64,000 nucleotides of DNA from Arsukibacterium tuosuense (lineage in GTDB: Bacteria > Pseudomonadota > Gammaproteobacteria > Enterobacterales > Alteromonadaceae): assembly GCF_900215315.1 (NCBI RefSeq), contig NZ_OBEB01000001.1, forward strand, positions 558,001 to 622,000. Direction: 5' to 3'. Under the pieces are notes generated by a model. That model had not been told where the DNA came from. It saw only the letters and a list, made by a program, of their open reading frames with translations, and made no database searches. This document shows, piece by piece, positions 26,012 to 35,992 of the stretch. A program made the translations under genes and the position numbers. Positions within the stretch are counted from its first letter, which is position 1, and the number at the start of each line of letters is the position of its first letter.

Positions 26012-26997
26012 TGCATTCAGCTCAGTCGCTGTTTCAAGCAACGGATTTCAACCTGGCCCCTCTTACCCCGGTAGTGGATCGCGGCTTTGCCGACGATGTA
26101 TTACATGGCCTGGCCTTACCGCAAAAACAACTGCACGCTAAATACTTTTATGATCAACAGGGCTCAGATTATTTTGACCAGATTTGTCAGCTACCCGAGT
26201 ATTATCCGTACCAGACAGAACTGGACTTACTGCCTCAAGTAGCAACAGATTTAGCCGGCACTTTCACCGCCGACTGCACCATAGTGGAATTTGGCGCAGG
26301 TTCACTGGTAAAAATTAAGCCACTGCTCAGCGCTATCAGCAGTATCCGCCAGTTTATCCCCATTGATATCAGCGGTATTCATCTGGAGATGGCCAGTCAG
26401 CAATTACAGTCAGACTTTCCGGATTTAGCGGTGTTGCCGGTCGTCGGCGATTTTTGCTTTCCGGTGGAACTACCGGTTATCGGAAACCAGCAAAAAGTAG
26501 GCTTTTTCCCCGGCTCCACCATCGGTAATTTTTGTCCGGCACAAGCAGCCAGTTTTTTAAAAAATGCCCGCTTTACCCTCGGGCCCGACAGTTGCCTGCT
26601 TATCGGAGTAGATACTAAGAAATCACCACTTTATCTGCACAACGCTTACAATGATGCACAAGGCATTACTGCCAAATTTAACCGCAATATTTTAAGCCGG
26701 ATTAACCGCGAACTGGGTGCTAACTTTACCCCTGAAAAATTCGAGCATTACGCTTTTTATAATGCCGGTCAGGGCCGGGTTGAGATGCATCTGGTCAGCA
26801 CCTCTGAGCAGGTGGTCGATGTACTTGGCAGTTCAGTGGCTTTTGCCGCCGGCGAAAGTATTCATACCGAGAATTCGTATAAATACACCCCGGATGAATT
26901 TTGCCAGCTGGCAGCATCAGCCGGCTGGCAGGTCGAACGAACCTGGCTGGCGAAGCAGGATTTATTCGCTACTTACCTGCTGCGTAACCGCGGTTAA
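26011..26997 (+). CDS. egtD: EgtD, L-histidine N-alpha-methyltransferase
   Basis: A 328-residue SAM-dependent enzyme that trimethylates histidine to hercynine, the EgtB substrate. KYFYDQQGSDYFDQICQLPE and YYPYQTELDLL are the family N-terminal signature. The SAM site is VEFGAGSLVKIKPLL, and GFFPGSTIGNF and LIGVDTKKSP follow. Coupling to egtB by TAATG implies paired expression. Its last 36 bases overlap the convergent pbpC gene. No egtA, egtC or egtE is seen nearby, so the thiol donor and final C-S lyase are not defined here. Confidence 0.93.
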   Translation: MHSAQSLFQATDFNLAPLTPVVDRGFADDVLHGLALPQKQLHAKYFYDQQGSDYFDQICQLPEYYPYQTELDLLPQVATDLAGTFTADCTIVEFGAGSLVKIKPLLSAISSIRQFIPIDISGIHLEMASQQLQSDFPDLAVLPVVGDFCFPVELPVIGNQQKVGFFPGSTIGNFCPAQAASFLKNARFTLGPDSCLLIGVDTKKSPLYLHNAYNDAQGITAKFNRNILSRINRELGANFTPEKFEHYAFYNAGQGRVEMHLVSTSEQVVDVLGSSVAFAAGESIHTENSYKYTPDEFCQLAASAGWQVERTWLAKQDLFATYLLRNRG

Positions 26998-29427
26998 CGT
27001 TGCCGCCTCGCTTACCCGGATGGTAACACTGGCTGCGCCGCCTAAATCGTCGACCACGGTTAACTTAACCTGACCAGGCTGCCCCTGCCAGAACAGGGTT
27101 TCGCCGGGCGCTACCGCTCCCAGGTATCGATTATTGGCAAACCAGTGGGCCTGGGTTACCGCACCATCAAAACTGGCCTGCAGGGCAATTTTTTGCTGAG
27201 CCAATTTTTTATCTGCATCAGCATTAACTTGTTGCTCTACCAGATAGGTCAACTGCGGTTGCGGTGAACGAATTTGCGGGGGCTGGCGGCTTAACAGCAG
27301 CTTATCCGGGCAAGCCTGCTGATAAGGTGGCGGTTTGGCCAGCACAATGCCAGCCTGCTGCAGTGCTTTGCTGACCTCAGAGGGCCAGAATTCAAATACC
27401 TTAAGCTCCGTTAATCCCGGTTGATGCATACAAGCCCGCAGACCGCTGGCAAGATCAACCGGCACAGCACGGTGCACCTCTGAAACCTTAATTGGGGAGA
27501 CCCCGGGGATAAACCAGCCGGGCTCGGTTTGCGGGCAATATTTGTTGGGTAAATCGCCACTGCGACGGCATAGCGGCACTTTTTTCAGGTTTAAACTGGC
27601 TGCAGCGCTGAATAACCGCGTATTCTCCGGGGCGTTATCCGGCAACAGCGCCATTAACTCAAAAAATAACGGCCCGGCAGCCGTGCGCCCGACTAAGTTG
27701 GGGTTACTACTACCATCAAAATTACCCAGCCAGACTGCCAGCACATAGTCACCGCTCAAGCCAATGGCCCAGGCATCGCGAAATGCATAAGAGGTCCCGG
27801 TTTTCCAGGCAACCGGATGTTGTACTGTCAGCTCACTAAGTAAACCACTTTGCACCCGCGGGTGCTGGCGCAACATATCAAGGGTTAAAAACGCGGCTTC
27901 CGGGCTTAATAACAGCTGCGGTTGTTCAGCCTGATCAGGTTGCTGCTGCCAGGCCAGCGGCTGCCAGAGTCCGCCGTTGCCCAGCATGGCATAGAGCTGT
28001 ACCAGTTGCGCCATGCTCAGCTCCATGCCGCCCAGCACCAGTGCTAAACCATAATGGCTGGCAGGCTGGTTTAACGGCACGCCGGCAGTCGCCAGCCACT
28101 GGTAAAAATCAGGTTGTTGCAGCTGAGCCTGCAGTTGCACTGCCGGTAAATTGCGACTGTTAATCAGCGCCGTGGTCGCCGATACCGGCCCGGTAAACTG
28201 ACGATCAAAGTTTTCCGGGTTAAAGCTGCCATAACGGCGGGGTAAGTCGGTTAGTAAACTTTGCGGATGAATAAGCCCCTGCTGCAGTGCCAATGCATAC
28301 ACAAAGGGTTTTAACGCCGAGCCGGGAGAGCGCTGTGCCGTCACGCCATCGACCTGGCCGGCAATCGCCTCACTATTAAAATCTGCCGAGCCCAACCAGG
28401 CCAGTACCTGCAATGTACTGCGCTTAATCAGTAAGGCACTGGCATTATTAATGCCTTTCGCTTGCTGGCGTTTTAAATAACGACTGAGTTGCTGCTCAAA
28501 GCGTTGCTGTAGCGGCAACTGCAGGCTGGTATAAAAACGACCTTGTTGCCGACCTTGCTGGCGCAGCTGATTAACAAAATGCGGTGCCAACTGCGGGATG
28601 TCGGCCCGGGTAAAATAGTGTAAGGGTAAATCTAATGGCAGTTGCGGCTCTGATCCCAGCTTAACTGCCTCAGGCTGCTGTTGCCAGATGGCGGTCAGTC
28701 GCTGCCGGGCATGCTCCAGTTGCTGCTGGCCATTGTTGCTAAGCGGGCTGCGCAGATTAGGGTTTTGCGGAATAACACTTAGTGCCAGTGCTTCTGGTAA
28801 GGTGAGATCAGCCGCTTCTTTGCCAAAGTAAATCAGGCTGGCAGCGGCCACCCCTTCAATATTACCGCCATAGGGTGCATAGTTAAAATAGGCTTCCAGC
28901 AGCTGATCTTTACTGAAGTGGCGCTCCAGATAGAGCGCGTAAGCGACCTGGCGTAATTTACCTGCAAGGTTACTGGTGTTAAGTTTATAGCGAAGCCGGG
29001 CCAGCTGCATACTGATGGTCGAGGCACCCTGACGCCGCCCCTGGCGCACTACACTTTGCCAGAATGCCCGGGCTATTGCGCTGACATCCAGGCCAAAGTG
29101 CTGGTAAAAATCGCGATCTTCATACAATAGTGTGGCTTGTTGTAACGCCGGCGCAATATCCTGCAACGGCAGTTTTAAGCGATAGCGCTGATCGTCCGCC
29201 AGCTGCAAACTCAGCAGTTCGCCGTTTGCCGCAAAATAGGCGCGACCCTGCTGATAACCGCCATATAAATCAGGTTTGCTGGAAAACCCCAACAGCAGCG
29301 CCAGCAACATTAATAACGCCAGCACTGACAACAGCAGCCAGCGCAGCAGTCTTAGCATTGTACTGCGCCGGCCTGAGCCAGCAGTGCCTGAAATAACAGC
29401 AACTGAACTAATAGCGCCTGAGCTCAT
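26962..29427 (-). CDS. pbpC: Penicillin-binding protein 1C
   Basis: An 821-residue bifunctional peptidoglycan synthase. An N-terminal anchor (LLRWLLLSVLALLMLLALLL, about residues 26-45) precedes the GT51 transglycosylase with LLYEDRDFYQHFGLD and GASTISMQLARL. The transpeptidase has SPGSALKPF (SxxK), the INSRN motif and KTGTSYAFRDAW. A C-terminal PBP1C domain of about 100 residues follows. It lies 12 bp after the alpha-2-macroglobulin gene, the same pairing as yfhM-pbpC in E. coli, and is thought to repair peptidoglycan when the A2M traps invading proteases. Confidence 0.93.
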   Translation of the reverse strand: MSSGAISSVAVISGTAGSGRRSTMLRLLRWLLLSVLALLMLLALLLGFSSKPDLYGGYQQGRAYFAANGELLSLQLADDQRYRLKLPLQDIAPALQQATLLYEDRDFYQHFGLDVSAIARAFWQSVVRQGRRQGASTISMQLARLRYKLNTSNLAGKLRQVAYALYLERHFSKDQLLEAYFNYAPYGGNIEGVAAASLIYFGKEAADLTLPEALALSVIPQNPNLRSPLSNNGQQQLEHARQRLTAIWQQQPEAVKLGSEPQLPLDLPLHYFTRADIPQLAPHFVNQLRQQGRQQGRFYTSLQLPLQQRFEQQLSRYLKRQQAKGINNASALLIKRSTLQVLAWLGSADFNSEAIAGQVDGVTAQRSPGSALKPFVYALALQQGLIHPQSLLTDLPRRYGSFNPENFDRQFTGPVSATTALINSRNLPAVQLQAQLQQPDFYQWLATAGVPLNQPASHYGLALVLGGMELSMAQLVQLYAMLGNGGLWQPLAWQQQPDQAEQPQLLLSPEAAFLTLDMLRQHPRVQSGLLSELTVQHPVAWKTGTSYAFRDAWAIGLSGDYVLAVWLGNFDGSSNPNLVGRTAAGPLFFELMALLPDNAPENTRLFSAAASLNLKKVPLCRRSGDLPNKYCPQTEPGWFIPGVSPIKVSEVHRAVPVDLASGLRACMHQPGLTELKVFEFWPSEVSKALQQAGIVLAKPPPYQQACPDKLLLSRQPPQIRSPQPQLTYLVEQQVNADADKKLAQQKIALQASFDGAVTQAHWFANNRYLGAVAPGETLFWQGQPGQVKLTVVDDLGGAASVTIRVSEAATLTAVTQQVSSE

Positions 29428-29439
29428 CGGTCGCTGACC

Positions 29440-32400
29440 CTACAACGCCGGCTCAACCACAAAACGGCCGGCGGCAGTATTGGCCCGAACACTGCGGTCA
29501 TACATCGACTGGGCGGCTACCGCCGGCACAGTAAAATCACCGGCCGCGGTAACTTTAACCTGATAGCGAAGTTCGGTCATTTGTGGGCCGAAGCCAGCGT
29601 AATAAACTACCCTGTCTTCGCGAATATCAACATAATCGGCCCGCCAGCGCCCTTGTTGCCGGGCTACTGAGCTGCGTACCACACTAAAGCCGGCTGGCAG
29701 TAAATCCACTACTGCCACATTATTGTGCCAGCTATTATTGGTGCTGCGCAGCCGTAACCTTACCGTCAGCTCGTCGCCCTGCCACGCCTGGCTAACCACC
29801 TCACCTTTGCTATTTAAATAATCACGCACCACTTCTAACTGCTCAGCCTCTGACTCTGCAGGTGCTGTTTTAGCAAAACCGCTTTCACTCAGTGCATAAA
29901 ACAGCGGCGCCTTCTTATCATTCTCAGCAGTTATCAGCAGCTTTTCAGCATCACTGCCAAAGGCAAACCGTGGCAAGCTACTGCGGTTATCAGCAGCGGC
30001 TAGTTCAGTGCGCTCACCTGCCGCCGTCAGTTGATAAAAACGGGGCATAGCGGCGTTAGCAACAGTATCCAGCTGGCTATAGGCTGACAGCGCCAGCACC
30101 GCATAGGCCGAACCAATAGTATTGTACTGGCCGTCAAATACCGGTTGCAGCAGTTTAACAATCTGTTCGCCATCCAGCGCTTTCGCCTGCTCGCTAAAAT
30201 GCTTGGCCAACAGATACACATACTGCGCATCCATGCTCAGCTGCGGTTGAAATGCCGGGTTGGCAAAAGGCGGTAGCGGGTTGGCGATGCGTTGCGAATT
30301 CAGCCGCTGCAAATAGGCCTGCTGCATGTCCGAGCTCTCTCCCAGCCGGTAATCGCCAATTAAGCCCCGGGCCACTTCCGGTTGTTGCATCAGCTGATAA
30401 CTGGCTGCCATATACATTGCGGTAATATCTGTCTGCCAGGCTTGCTGATGTTGTTGTTGCAGCCGCTCATGCAGCTCGACCAGATAGTTAGTGGTTACCT
30501 CACCGCTGCGGGTTAACAGGTAGATGGCGTTGGCACGCAGCCTTGCCTGATACAAATTGCCACCGCTTTGCCGCGCCACCTCGCGTAAATAACTCAGCCC
30601 CTGGCGGTACAGATAGTCCGGCACCGCCAGCCCCTGCTCGCGGGCAGCCATTAAAAAGTGCATTACATAAATACTGGGGAAATCAGCGGTGTGATAACCC
30701 CCTGGCCAGAAGCTGAAACCGCCATCGCTTTGCTGGCGCTCAGCCAGTTTCTGAATTAACTCGGCAAACTGCTGTTGCACCATTGGCAGGCGTGCCTGAT
30801 ATCCCGGTTGTTGCACCAACCCCAGCCACGGGAATACCTGCGACACCACCTGCTCGGTGCAACCATGCGGGTAGTTTGCCAGATAATCGGTAAAGCTTTC
30901 AGCCAGCACCAAGGGGTTAGCTGAGGCCGCCACATTAAGTGTGGCAAATTCACTATGCAGCGGGTAGCGGGTGGTTAAGGTCAGCGGCGTTTTATCGGTA
31001 TAGCCGGCATTCAGCGTTGTCTGATAATGGCTGGCCGGCCGGATACTTAAACTGACCTCCCGGCTTGACTCCTCCAGCAGCTCTGCCTGCTGATAGCGGG
31101 CACTGAAGCTTATGTCAAAGGCCCCCGGCGCGGCGCCGCCTTTTAAACGAAAGCGGGCGCTCTGCTCACTGCCTTCGCTGATTTGCAGCTTTTGCTGTAG
31201 TGGGCCTTTAGCGGTTAAGCCGTCAGGCAAGGTCAGGCTGACGTTGATATCAGCATTATCGCCTGAGCCTTTTACACCATTGGCAACCGAAACACTGACT
31301 TCAAATTCATCGCCGGGCGCGGCACTTTGTAATACTTCCGGTGTTAACACAAAGGGCCCGCGCACCCGGATATCGGCACTTTGCGCCCCCAGTGCGGTAT
31401 CACTTACCGCAACCGCCATCAGCTTTAAATTACCGCTGAAACTGGCTGGAACCTGTACCTGCTGTTGCTGCATATCGGGACCGGCTTTTACCAGCCCTAA
31501 CCAGAACACCCCGGGCTGCTCAGCCCGGCGGGCAAACGGATTCAGGTTTTTCTGCAGCATCATATCTGCAGCCATCGCCATTCGCTCCCGGTCATCACCA
31601 CCTACCCCGGCTAACTGGCGTTGCAGCAGACTGAATTCCGGCAAAATAAGATCGAGCATCTGCAAACTGCGTACCTGCAGTGCCCGCTTTTGTAAAAAGT
31701 GACTTAACGGATCCGGCAACTGATAGTCTGCCACCTGCAATATGCCCTGATCCACCCCGTAAATCAGCATATCGGCCGGCTGATTAGCCTGATAACTGAC
31801 GTTAAAAGGCTTGCCCGGCCGCACTTCGGCCGGCGCCACCAGGCTTATCTCGAGCTGACGACGACTGCGGTCAATATTAAAGGGTACCACTGCATAACTA
31901 AGCGGGCTGACAAACAAGGCATCAGAATCAGCGGCCCGGACAAAGCTGACATTGACGTAGGCATTGCCTTCAAGTCCTTCAGGTAAGCGAATACGCTGCA
32001 TACTGCTGGTTGTGTCGGCACTAAACCAGCTGAAAGCATGCACTTTATCGCTTTCAATACTGATTAAACCACTGCCGGTATAAGGTGCAGTGATATTCAG
32101 CTCAATCCACTCGCCGGCTTTGTAATCGCTTTTATCCAGCTTCACCGTTAACGCCGCATTTTTTTCCAGCATGGCACTGATGTTACCGGCGCCAACCACG
32201 CTAAAGGCCAGGCTGCCCAGCACATTGCCATTGCTGTCAGCAAGTTGCAGCTCAAAATCGCCCGGGGTCTCTGTCGGCAAGCGGTAATCGGTACCCTGCC
32301 CGGCAATCGTAAATGGCGTTTGGTCAAGCGTTATATCCTGAACGATACTTTGGTACAGATAAGTACCATCGTTCTGTTTTACCAGGCTGGTTACCGGGCG

Positions 32401-35331
32401 TTTTTCAATCAGCTGCAGAGTAAGATCGTCCAGGCCGATTTGGCTCAGGCTATTATCAATCGCAATAAAATTAACACTGCGCTGTTGCTGCTTTTTAAGA
32501 TAGGTCAGTTCACCATCGGCCTTAACAGCCACCAGCTGCGGTAAAGGTGATAACAAACTGCTTAGCCGTTGTTGCACGCTGCGCCCGCCACCCGCTTCAA
32601 AACCCTCAGTGGTCACCACAAGTTGATAGGTACCACCGGCATATTGCTCCAGCCCCAGCGCAAAGGCGGCTTTACCATCGGCATCAGTTTGTTGCTCCTC
32701 CAGGCTTTGCTGCACCCGCTCTGCTTTAACATTGTCTTGCTGCGGGCTGAGAACCTGATAATCCGGGTATTCACTGAAACTGAAGCTACGTGGGATCAAT
32801 TCCAGCCTGGCTGCTACCCGCCTCTGCTGCGCCGGGGTACCAAATAAATTATCCAGTTGCACTTGTAAGCTTAAATCAGCCGGGTGTAACCAGCCCTTAG
32901 CGTTCACCGCAGCATCACCCTGCACGAACTCGCTGCTGATTTTCATGGTGTCAGGCTGAAATTCTTCCACAGTAAAACTTACCGAGCCCAGATGACGCTG
33001 AGTATTGCCTTTACTGTCGAGCAAACTGACACTGGCATGATAATTACCGGTATCACTGTGAGGCTGGGTGTCCAGCTCAAAACTGTGCATACCGCGGCCG
33101 CTCAAACTGAAGTTTTGCTGCCAGAACGTATTGCCACGCGGCCCCTGTACCTGCACTTTCAATGGCAAGCCACCGTCAGCGGCACTTAAATCGCCATGGC
33201 GGACAATGGCAGCCAGCTTTACCTGCTCGCCCGGCCGGTAAATGCCACGATCACTGAACATATATGCACTTAAACTTTTGGCATCATCCGGGCTCTGATA
33301 CTGACCACTGGTATTAAACTTGGAGTAATCAAGCTGGCGGGTGTAGCGGTCAAACGGAATAAAGCTGGTATCAACCACACCATTGCGGCTGCGGTTTACC
33401 CGATACACCGTCGGTTGACGCTCGCGGTTAAATTCGTTGGTTTTGGCAAAGCTGACTGTGCCACGCGCATCGGTTGTTGCTTCGAACAGCGCCACGCCAT
33501 TACGACCAAGCAGCGCCACATCTGCCCCCGCTACCGGCTTACCATCGGCCAGTGACAGCACAAACAGCTGCTGGCTACTATCACTGTTATGTTTTACCAG
33601 CAGGCCTAAATCGGTCACCAGCACCAGTCGTTTATCCAGCTGCTGGCCTTCCACATCCGGCCGTGCCGGATCAAACTCGCTAAGCTCAATAAAAAACAGG
33701 CCCATACCCGCTTGCTGCAGGTAGGGCGTTAAGGCCAGTGCCTGATAACTGGCTTGCGCCGGTGATGCACTGCTTACTGCGTATGTATGCTGCTGTAAAC
33801 TGGTGATATTACTCTGATTAAAGTTGTAGTTATGAAATGAAGGCTGGCTGATATCGCCACCGGTCTGGGTAATTAAATGGTTCAGCTGCTCTGGCAGCAG
33901 TTTATGTAATTTTACCCGGACACCTTTAACGCCGCGGCTAAGCAACTGCAGCTTCTGCTCACCACTGAGGGTTAACATGGCACCTTCGCCGACTATCCGC
34001 GCTTCTTTCGGATACGCCGGTGCCTGCACCACGGCCCGGTATTCATTGGCCAGGGTAAAGTCACTAACCGACTGCAAGCCAGCGGGTACACTGACAAACA
34101 GATGCTGACCAGGCGGTAAATCAAGCTTAATGCTAAAAGCATTGTCATGTGGCAGAGCGGTGGGCATTAGCTCAAAGTCAACCAGGCTGGCCTGTTGCAA
34201 TACCGTGCTGTTCACCTCGCCTGGCGCCCAGTAGTTGGACTTACGCCTTGGGTTTTTCGGCAGAACATACAGTTTTAATTTGTTTTGCAGTTCGCTGCGA
34301 TTAAGCCGGTCGGTAAAACTCAACAACAGCATTTGCTCTGGTTGTTGCTCAAGCTGTTGCTCAGCGCTTCTGACAATGTCGGTGCGCAGTTCACTGACTT
34401 TTAAAAAACTGCCACTGTCTGGTACCAACAGCTGTGCTTCAGCAGCATCGTCCGTTTTAGCGTCACCCTGCACAGCCTTTACCCCGGCTTTTAGCTGCAG
34501 CGTTAAATATTGCTCCTGAGCTGGCAAGGTAATGGCTTCAGATTGCACATACACCTCACGACCGCTTTTATCGGCACTTAAACTAAAAGGCAGTGCTTGT
34601 GGCTTTTGGCTGCTATCAGCGCCATCTGGACGCATTAGCATACTCAGCTGTTGGCGGGCACTTTCCAGCTCTACCGGATGGCTGAAGTTCAGGGTAGCGA
34701 CAATTTGCCGGCTGGTCGGCTCAGTGGGGTTCTGGTAAAAACGCAGCCGGTTAATTTCAACCGTCAACGGCACTGTAGTAAAGCGGTACTGCTGCTGGGC
34801 CAGCTTAATTTCCGGGTTAAAAAGTCGCTTTTCCAGTTTAACAGTGTACTTCTGACCTGCCGGCCAGGCCTGCTCAGGGGTAAAAGTCAGGGTATTATCA
34901 TCCTGCCACAACCATTTACCGGCAATGGCCGGACTAATGGTTACGCCCTCGCTTAGCACTTCGCCAATTAAGTCGAGCCGGGCCGCAGACAGCATAGGCG
35001 CTGGCATCGATGTACTATCAACACCCTCAAAGTCATAACTGAATTGCAGCAATAACGGTGTCGGTTGCTCGACATCGTCCTGATAATGGCCCAGCTCCGG
35101 GCTAATCACCTGTGCCTTTACCTGCAATGGCTTGGGCAATTGCTGATAATAGCAATAGCCGGCCACCAGCGCCGCCAGCAATATCAGCAGCAGAGCCACC
35201 GCCCCCCAGAACCGGCCGGGCCGGGTTTTCGCTGTATGCTTTAACCGGGTCAGCCAGGCAGGTGCCGCCCAGTTAACCGAACCAAATATTGCGCGAAATA
35301 CATTATTCGCAGATGAACCAGAGGCAGGCAT
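29440..35331 (-). CDS. Bacterial alpha-2-macroglobulin, membrane-anchored
   Basis: A protein of about 1963 residues. The ATG at 35331 follows AAGGA; a TTG two codons earlier is less likely. An N-terminal transmembrane anchor (AVALLLILLAALVAGYCYY) replaces the lipobox of E. coli YfhM. MG domains follow, including YMFSDRGIYRPGEQVKLAAI. The thioester motif CTEQ is intact in YPHGCTEQVVSQVFPW, near residue 1500, and the alpha-helical toroid follows it (DGGFSFWPGG). This type of A2M traps proteases covalently in the periplasm. It is co-transcribed with pbpC. Confidence 0.92.
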   Translation of the reverse strand: MPASGSSANNVFRAIFGSVNWAAPAWLTRLKHTAKTRPGRFWGAVALLLILLAALVAGYCYYQQLPKPLQVKAQVISPELGHYQDDVEQPTPLLLQFSYDFEGVDSTSMPAPMLSAARLDLIGEVLSEGVTISPAIAGKWLWQDDNTLTFTPEQAWPAGQKYTVKLEKRLFNPEIKLAQQQYRFTTVPLTVEINRLRFYQNPTEPTSRQIVATLNFSHPVELESARQQLSMLMRPDGADSSQKPQALPFSLSADKSGREVYVQSEAITLPAQEQYLTLQLKAGVKAVQGDAKTDDAAEAQLLVPDSGSFLKVSELRTDIVRSAEQQLEQQPEQMLLLSFTDRLNRSELQNKLKLYVLPKNPRRKSNYWAPGEVNSTVLQQASLVDFELMPTALPHDNAFSIKLDLPPGQHLFVSVPAGLQSVSDFTLANEYRAVVQAPAYPKEARIVGEGAMLTLSGEQKLQLLSRGVKGVRVKLHKLLPEQLNHLITQTGGDISQPSFHNYNFNQSNITSLQQHTYAVSSASPAQASYQALALTPYLQQAGMGLFFIELSEFDPARPDVEGQQLDKRLVLVTDLGLLVKHNSDSSQQLFVLSLADGKPVAGADVALLGRNGVALFEATTDARGTVSFAKTNEFNRERQPTVYRVNRSRNGVVDTSFIPFDRYTRQLDYSKFNTSGQYQSPDDAKSLSAYMFSDRGIYRPGEQVKLAAIVRHGDLSAADGGLPLKVQVQGPRGNTFWQQNFSLSGRGMHSFELDTQPHSDTGNYHASVSLLDSKGNTQRHLGSVSFTVEEFQPDTMKISSEFVQGDAAVNAKGWLHPADLSLQVQLDNLFGTPAQQRRVAARLELIPRSFSFSEYPDYQVLSPQQDNVKAERVQQSLEEQQTDADGKAAFALGLEQYAGGTYQLVVTTEGFEAGGGRSVQQRLSSLLSPLPQLVAVKADGELTYLKKQQQRSVNFIAIDNSLSQIGLDDLTLQLIEKRPVTSLVKQNDGTYLYQSIVQDITLDQTPFTIAGQGTDYRLPTETPGDFELQLADSNGNVLGSLAFSVVGAGNISAMLEKNAALTVKLDKSDYKAGEWIELNITAPYTGSGLISIESDKVHAFSWFSADTTSSMQRIRLPEGLEGNAYVNVSFVRAADSDALFVSPLSYAVVPFNIDRSRRQLEISLVAPAEVRPGKPFNVSYQANQPADMLIYGVDQGILQVADYQLPDPLSHFLQKRALQVRSLQMLDLILPEFSLLQRQLAGVGGDDRERMAMAADMMLQKNLNPFARRAEQPGVFWLGLVKAGPDMQQQQVQVPASFSGNLKLMAVAVSDTALGAQSADIRVRGPFVLTPEVLQSAAPGDEFEVSVSVANGVKGSGDNADINVSLTLPDGLTAKGPLQQKLQISEGSEQSARFRLKGGAAPGAFDISFSARYQQAELLEESSREVSLSIRPASHYQTTLNAGYTDKTPLTLTTRYPLHSEFATLNVAASANPLVLAESFTDYLANYPHGCTEQVVSQVFPWLGLVQQPGYQARLPMVQQQFAELIQKLAERQQSDGGFSFWPGGYHTADFPSIYVMHFLMAAREQGLAVPDYLYRQGLSYLREVARQSGGNLYQARLRANAIYLLTRSGEVTTNYLVELHERLQQQHQQAWQTDITAMYMAASYQLMQQPEVARGLIGDYRLGESSDMQQAYLQRLNSQRIANPLPPFANPAFQPQLSMDAQYVYLLAKHFSEQAKALDGEQIVKLLQPVFDGQYNTIGSAYAVLALSAYSQLDTVANAAMPRFYQLTAAGERTELAAADNRSSLPRFAFGSDAEKLLITAENDKKAPLFYALSESGFAKTAPAESEAEQLEVVRDYLNSKGEVVSQAWQGDELTVRLRLRSTNNSWHNNVAVVDLLPAGFSVVRSSVARQQGRWRADYVDIREDRVVYYAGFGPQMTELRYQVKVTAAGDFTVPAVAAQSMYDRSVRANTAAGRFVVEPAL

Positions 35332-35470
35332 AACCAATCCTTGTTAAAGCACGGTATTTATAACCACGGAAAAAACCAGAGATACGCCGAGTATAACCGG
35401 CGAAAATTAATCACTGATGAACTATAGCAGCTTGTGCTAAAACACTTAACCGCTTGCTGGTAAAGAGTTG

Positions 35471-35992
35471 TTATAACAAAGAAAAGCTATATAGCGGCTG
35501 GTACCTTATGCGGCCTTCCTGCTGAGCAGATAAATACAATGCAAACTGGCTTACAGCCAGTGCTAACGGCTGCACCGGCAGCGGAAGAGTAGCCGGACAT
35601 AATGCATGGCGTGCCAGGGTAATATGCGGCCGGTACTTATCGTGTATTTCGCTAAATCCTGCGACATTACAGATGCTTGCCAGTTGTTGCTGGAGTTGAA
35701 GTAATTCAGGGGCAATAATCGACGGTGCCAGGTAAAGAATTTTCGGCCTGGCAAAACAAGCCAGATAATCCAGAGTCAGGCTAAACGCCTCTGCCTTAAT
35801 CTGTTGCGCAGTCGCTACCAGGTGCTGCTGCTTTATAGCGTCAACCTGACCTAAGAAAAACAAGGTTAAATGCAGATTATCACTGTCAACCGCTTTGCTT
35901 TCGGGGCAAATTTTTAACGCTTGCTGCTGATATGGGAGCAACTGCTGTTGCTGCGAGGCAGTAAACTTAAGGCTGAAAAACAGCCGCTGCAT
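35471..35992 (-). CDS. thpR: RNA 2',3'-cyclic phosphodiesterase (LigT family)
   Basis: A 173-residue 2H phosphoesterase. Both histidine motifs are visible: DNLHLTLFFLG (HLTL, about residue 41) and RPHITLARHA (HITL, about residue 126). [18 protein letters not shown] is the family N-terminus. The enzyme hydrolyses RNA 2',3'-cyclic phosphates and can ligate tRNA halves in vitro. Its start overlaps the ygiQ stop by one base. Confidence 0.9.
   Translation of the reverse strand: MQRLFFSLKFTASQQQQLLPYQQQALKICPESKAVDSDNLHLTLFFLGQVDAIKQQHLVATAQQIKAEAFSLTLDYLACFARPKILYLAPSIIAPELLQLQQQLASICNVAGFSEIHDKYRPHITLARHALCPATLPLPVQPLALAVSQFALYLSAQQEGRIRYQPLYSFSLL

Noticed and set aside
24740-26997. Ovothiol synthase OvoA
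   Set aside because: OvoA is one long protein with its own methyltransferase domain; here the FGE protein is 423 residues and is followed by a separate EgtD-type enzyme.
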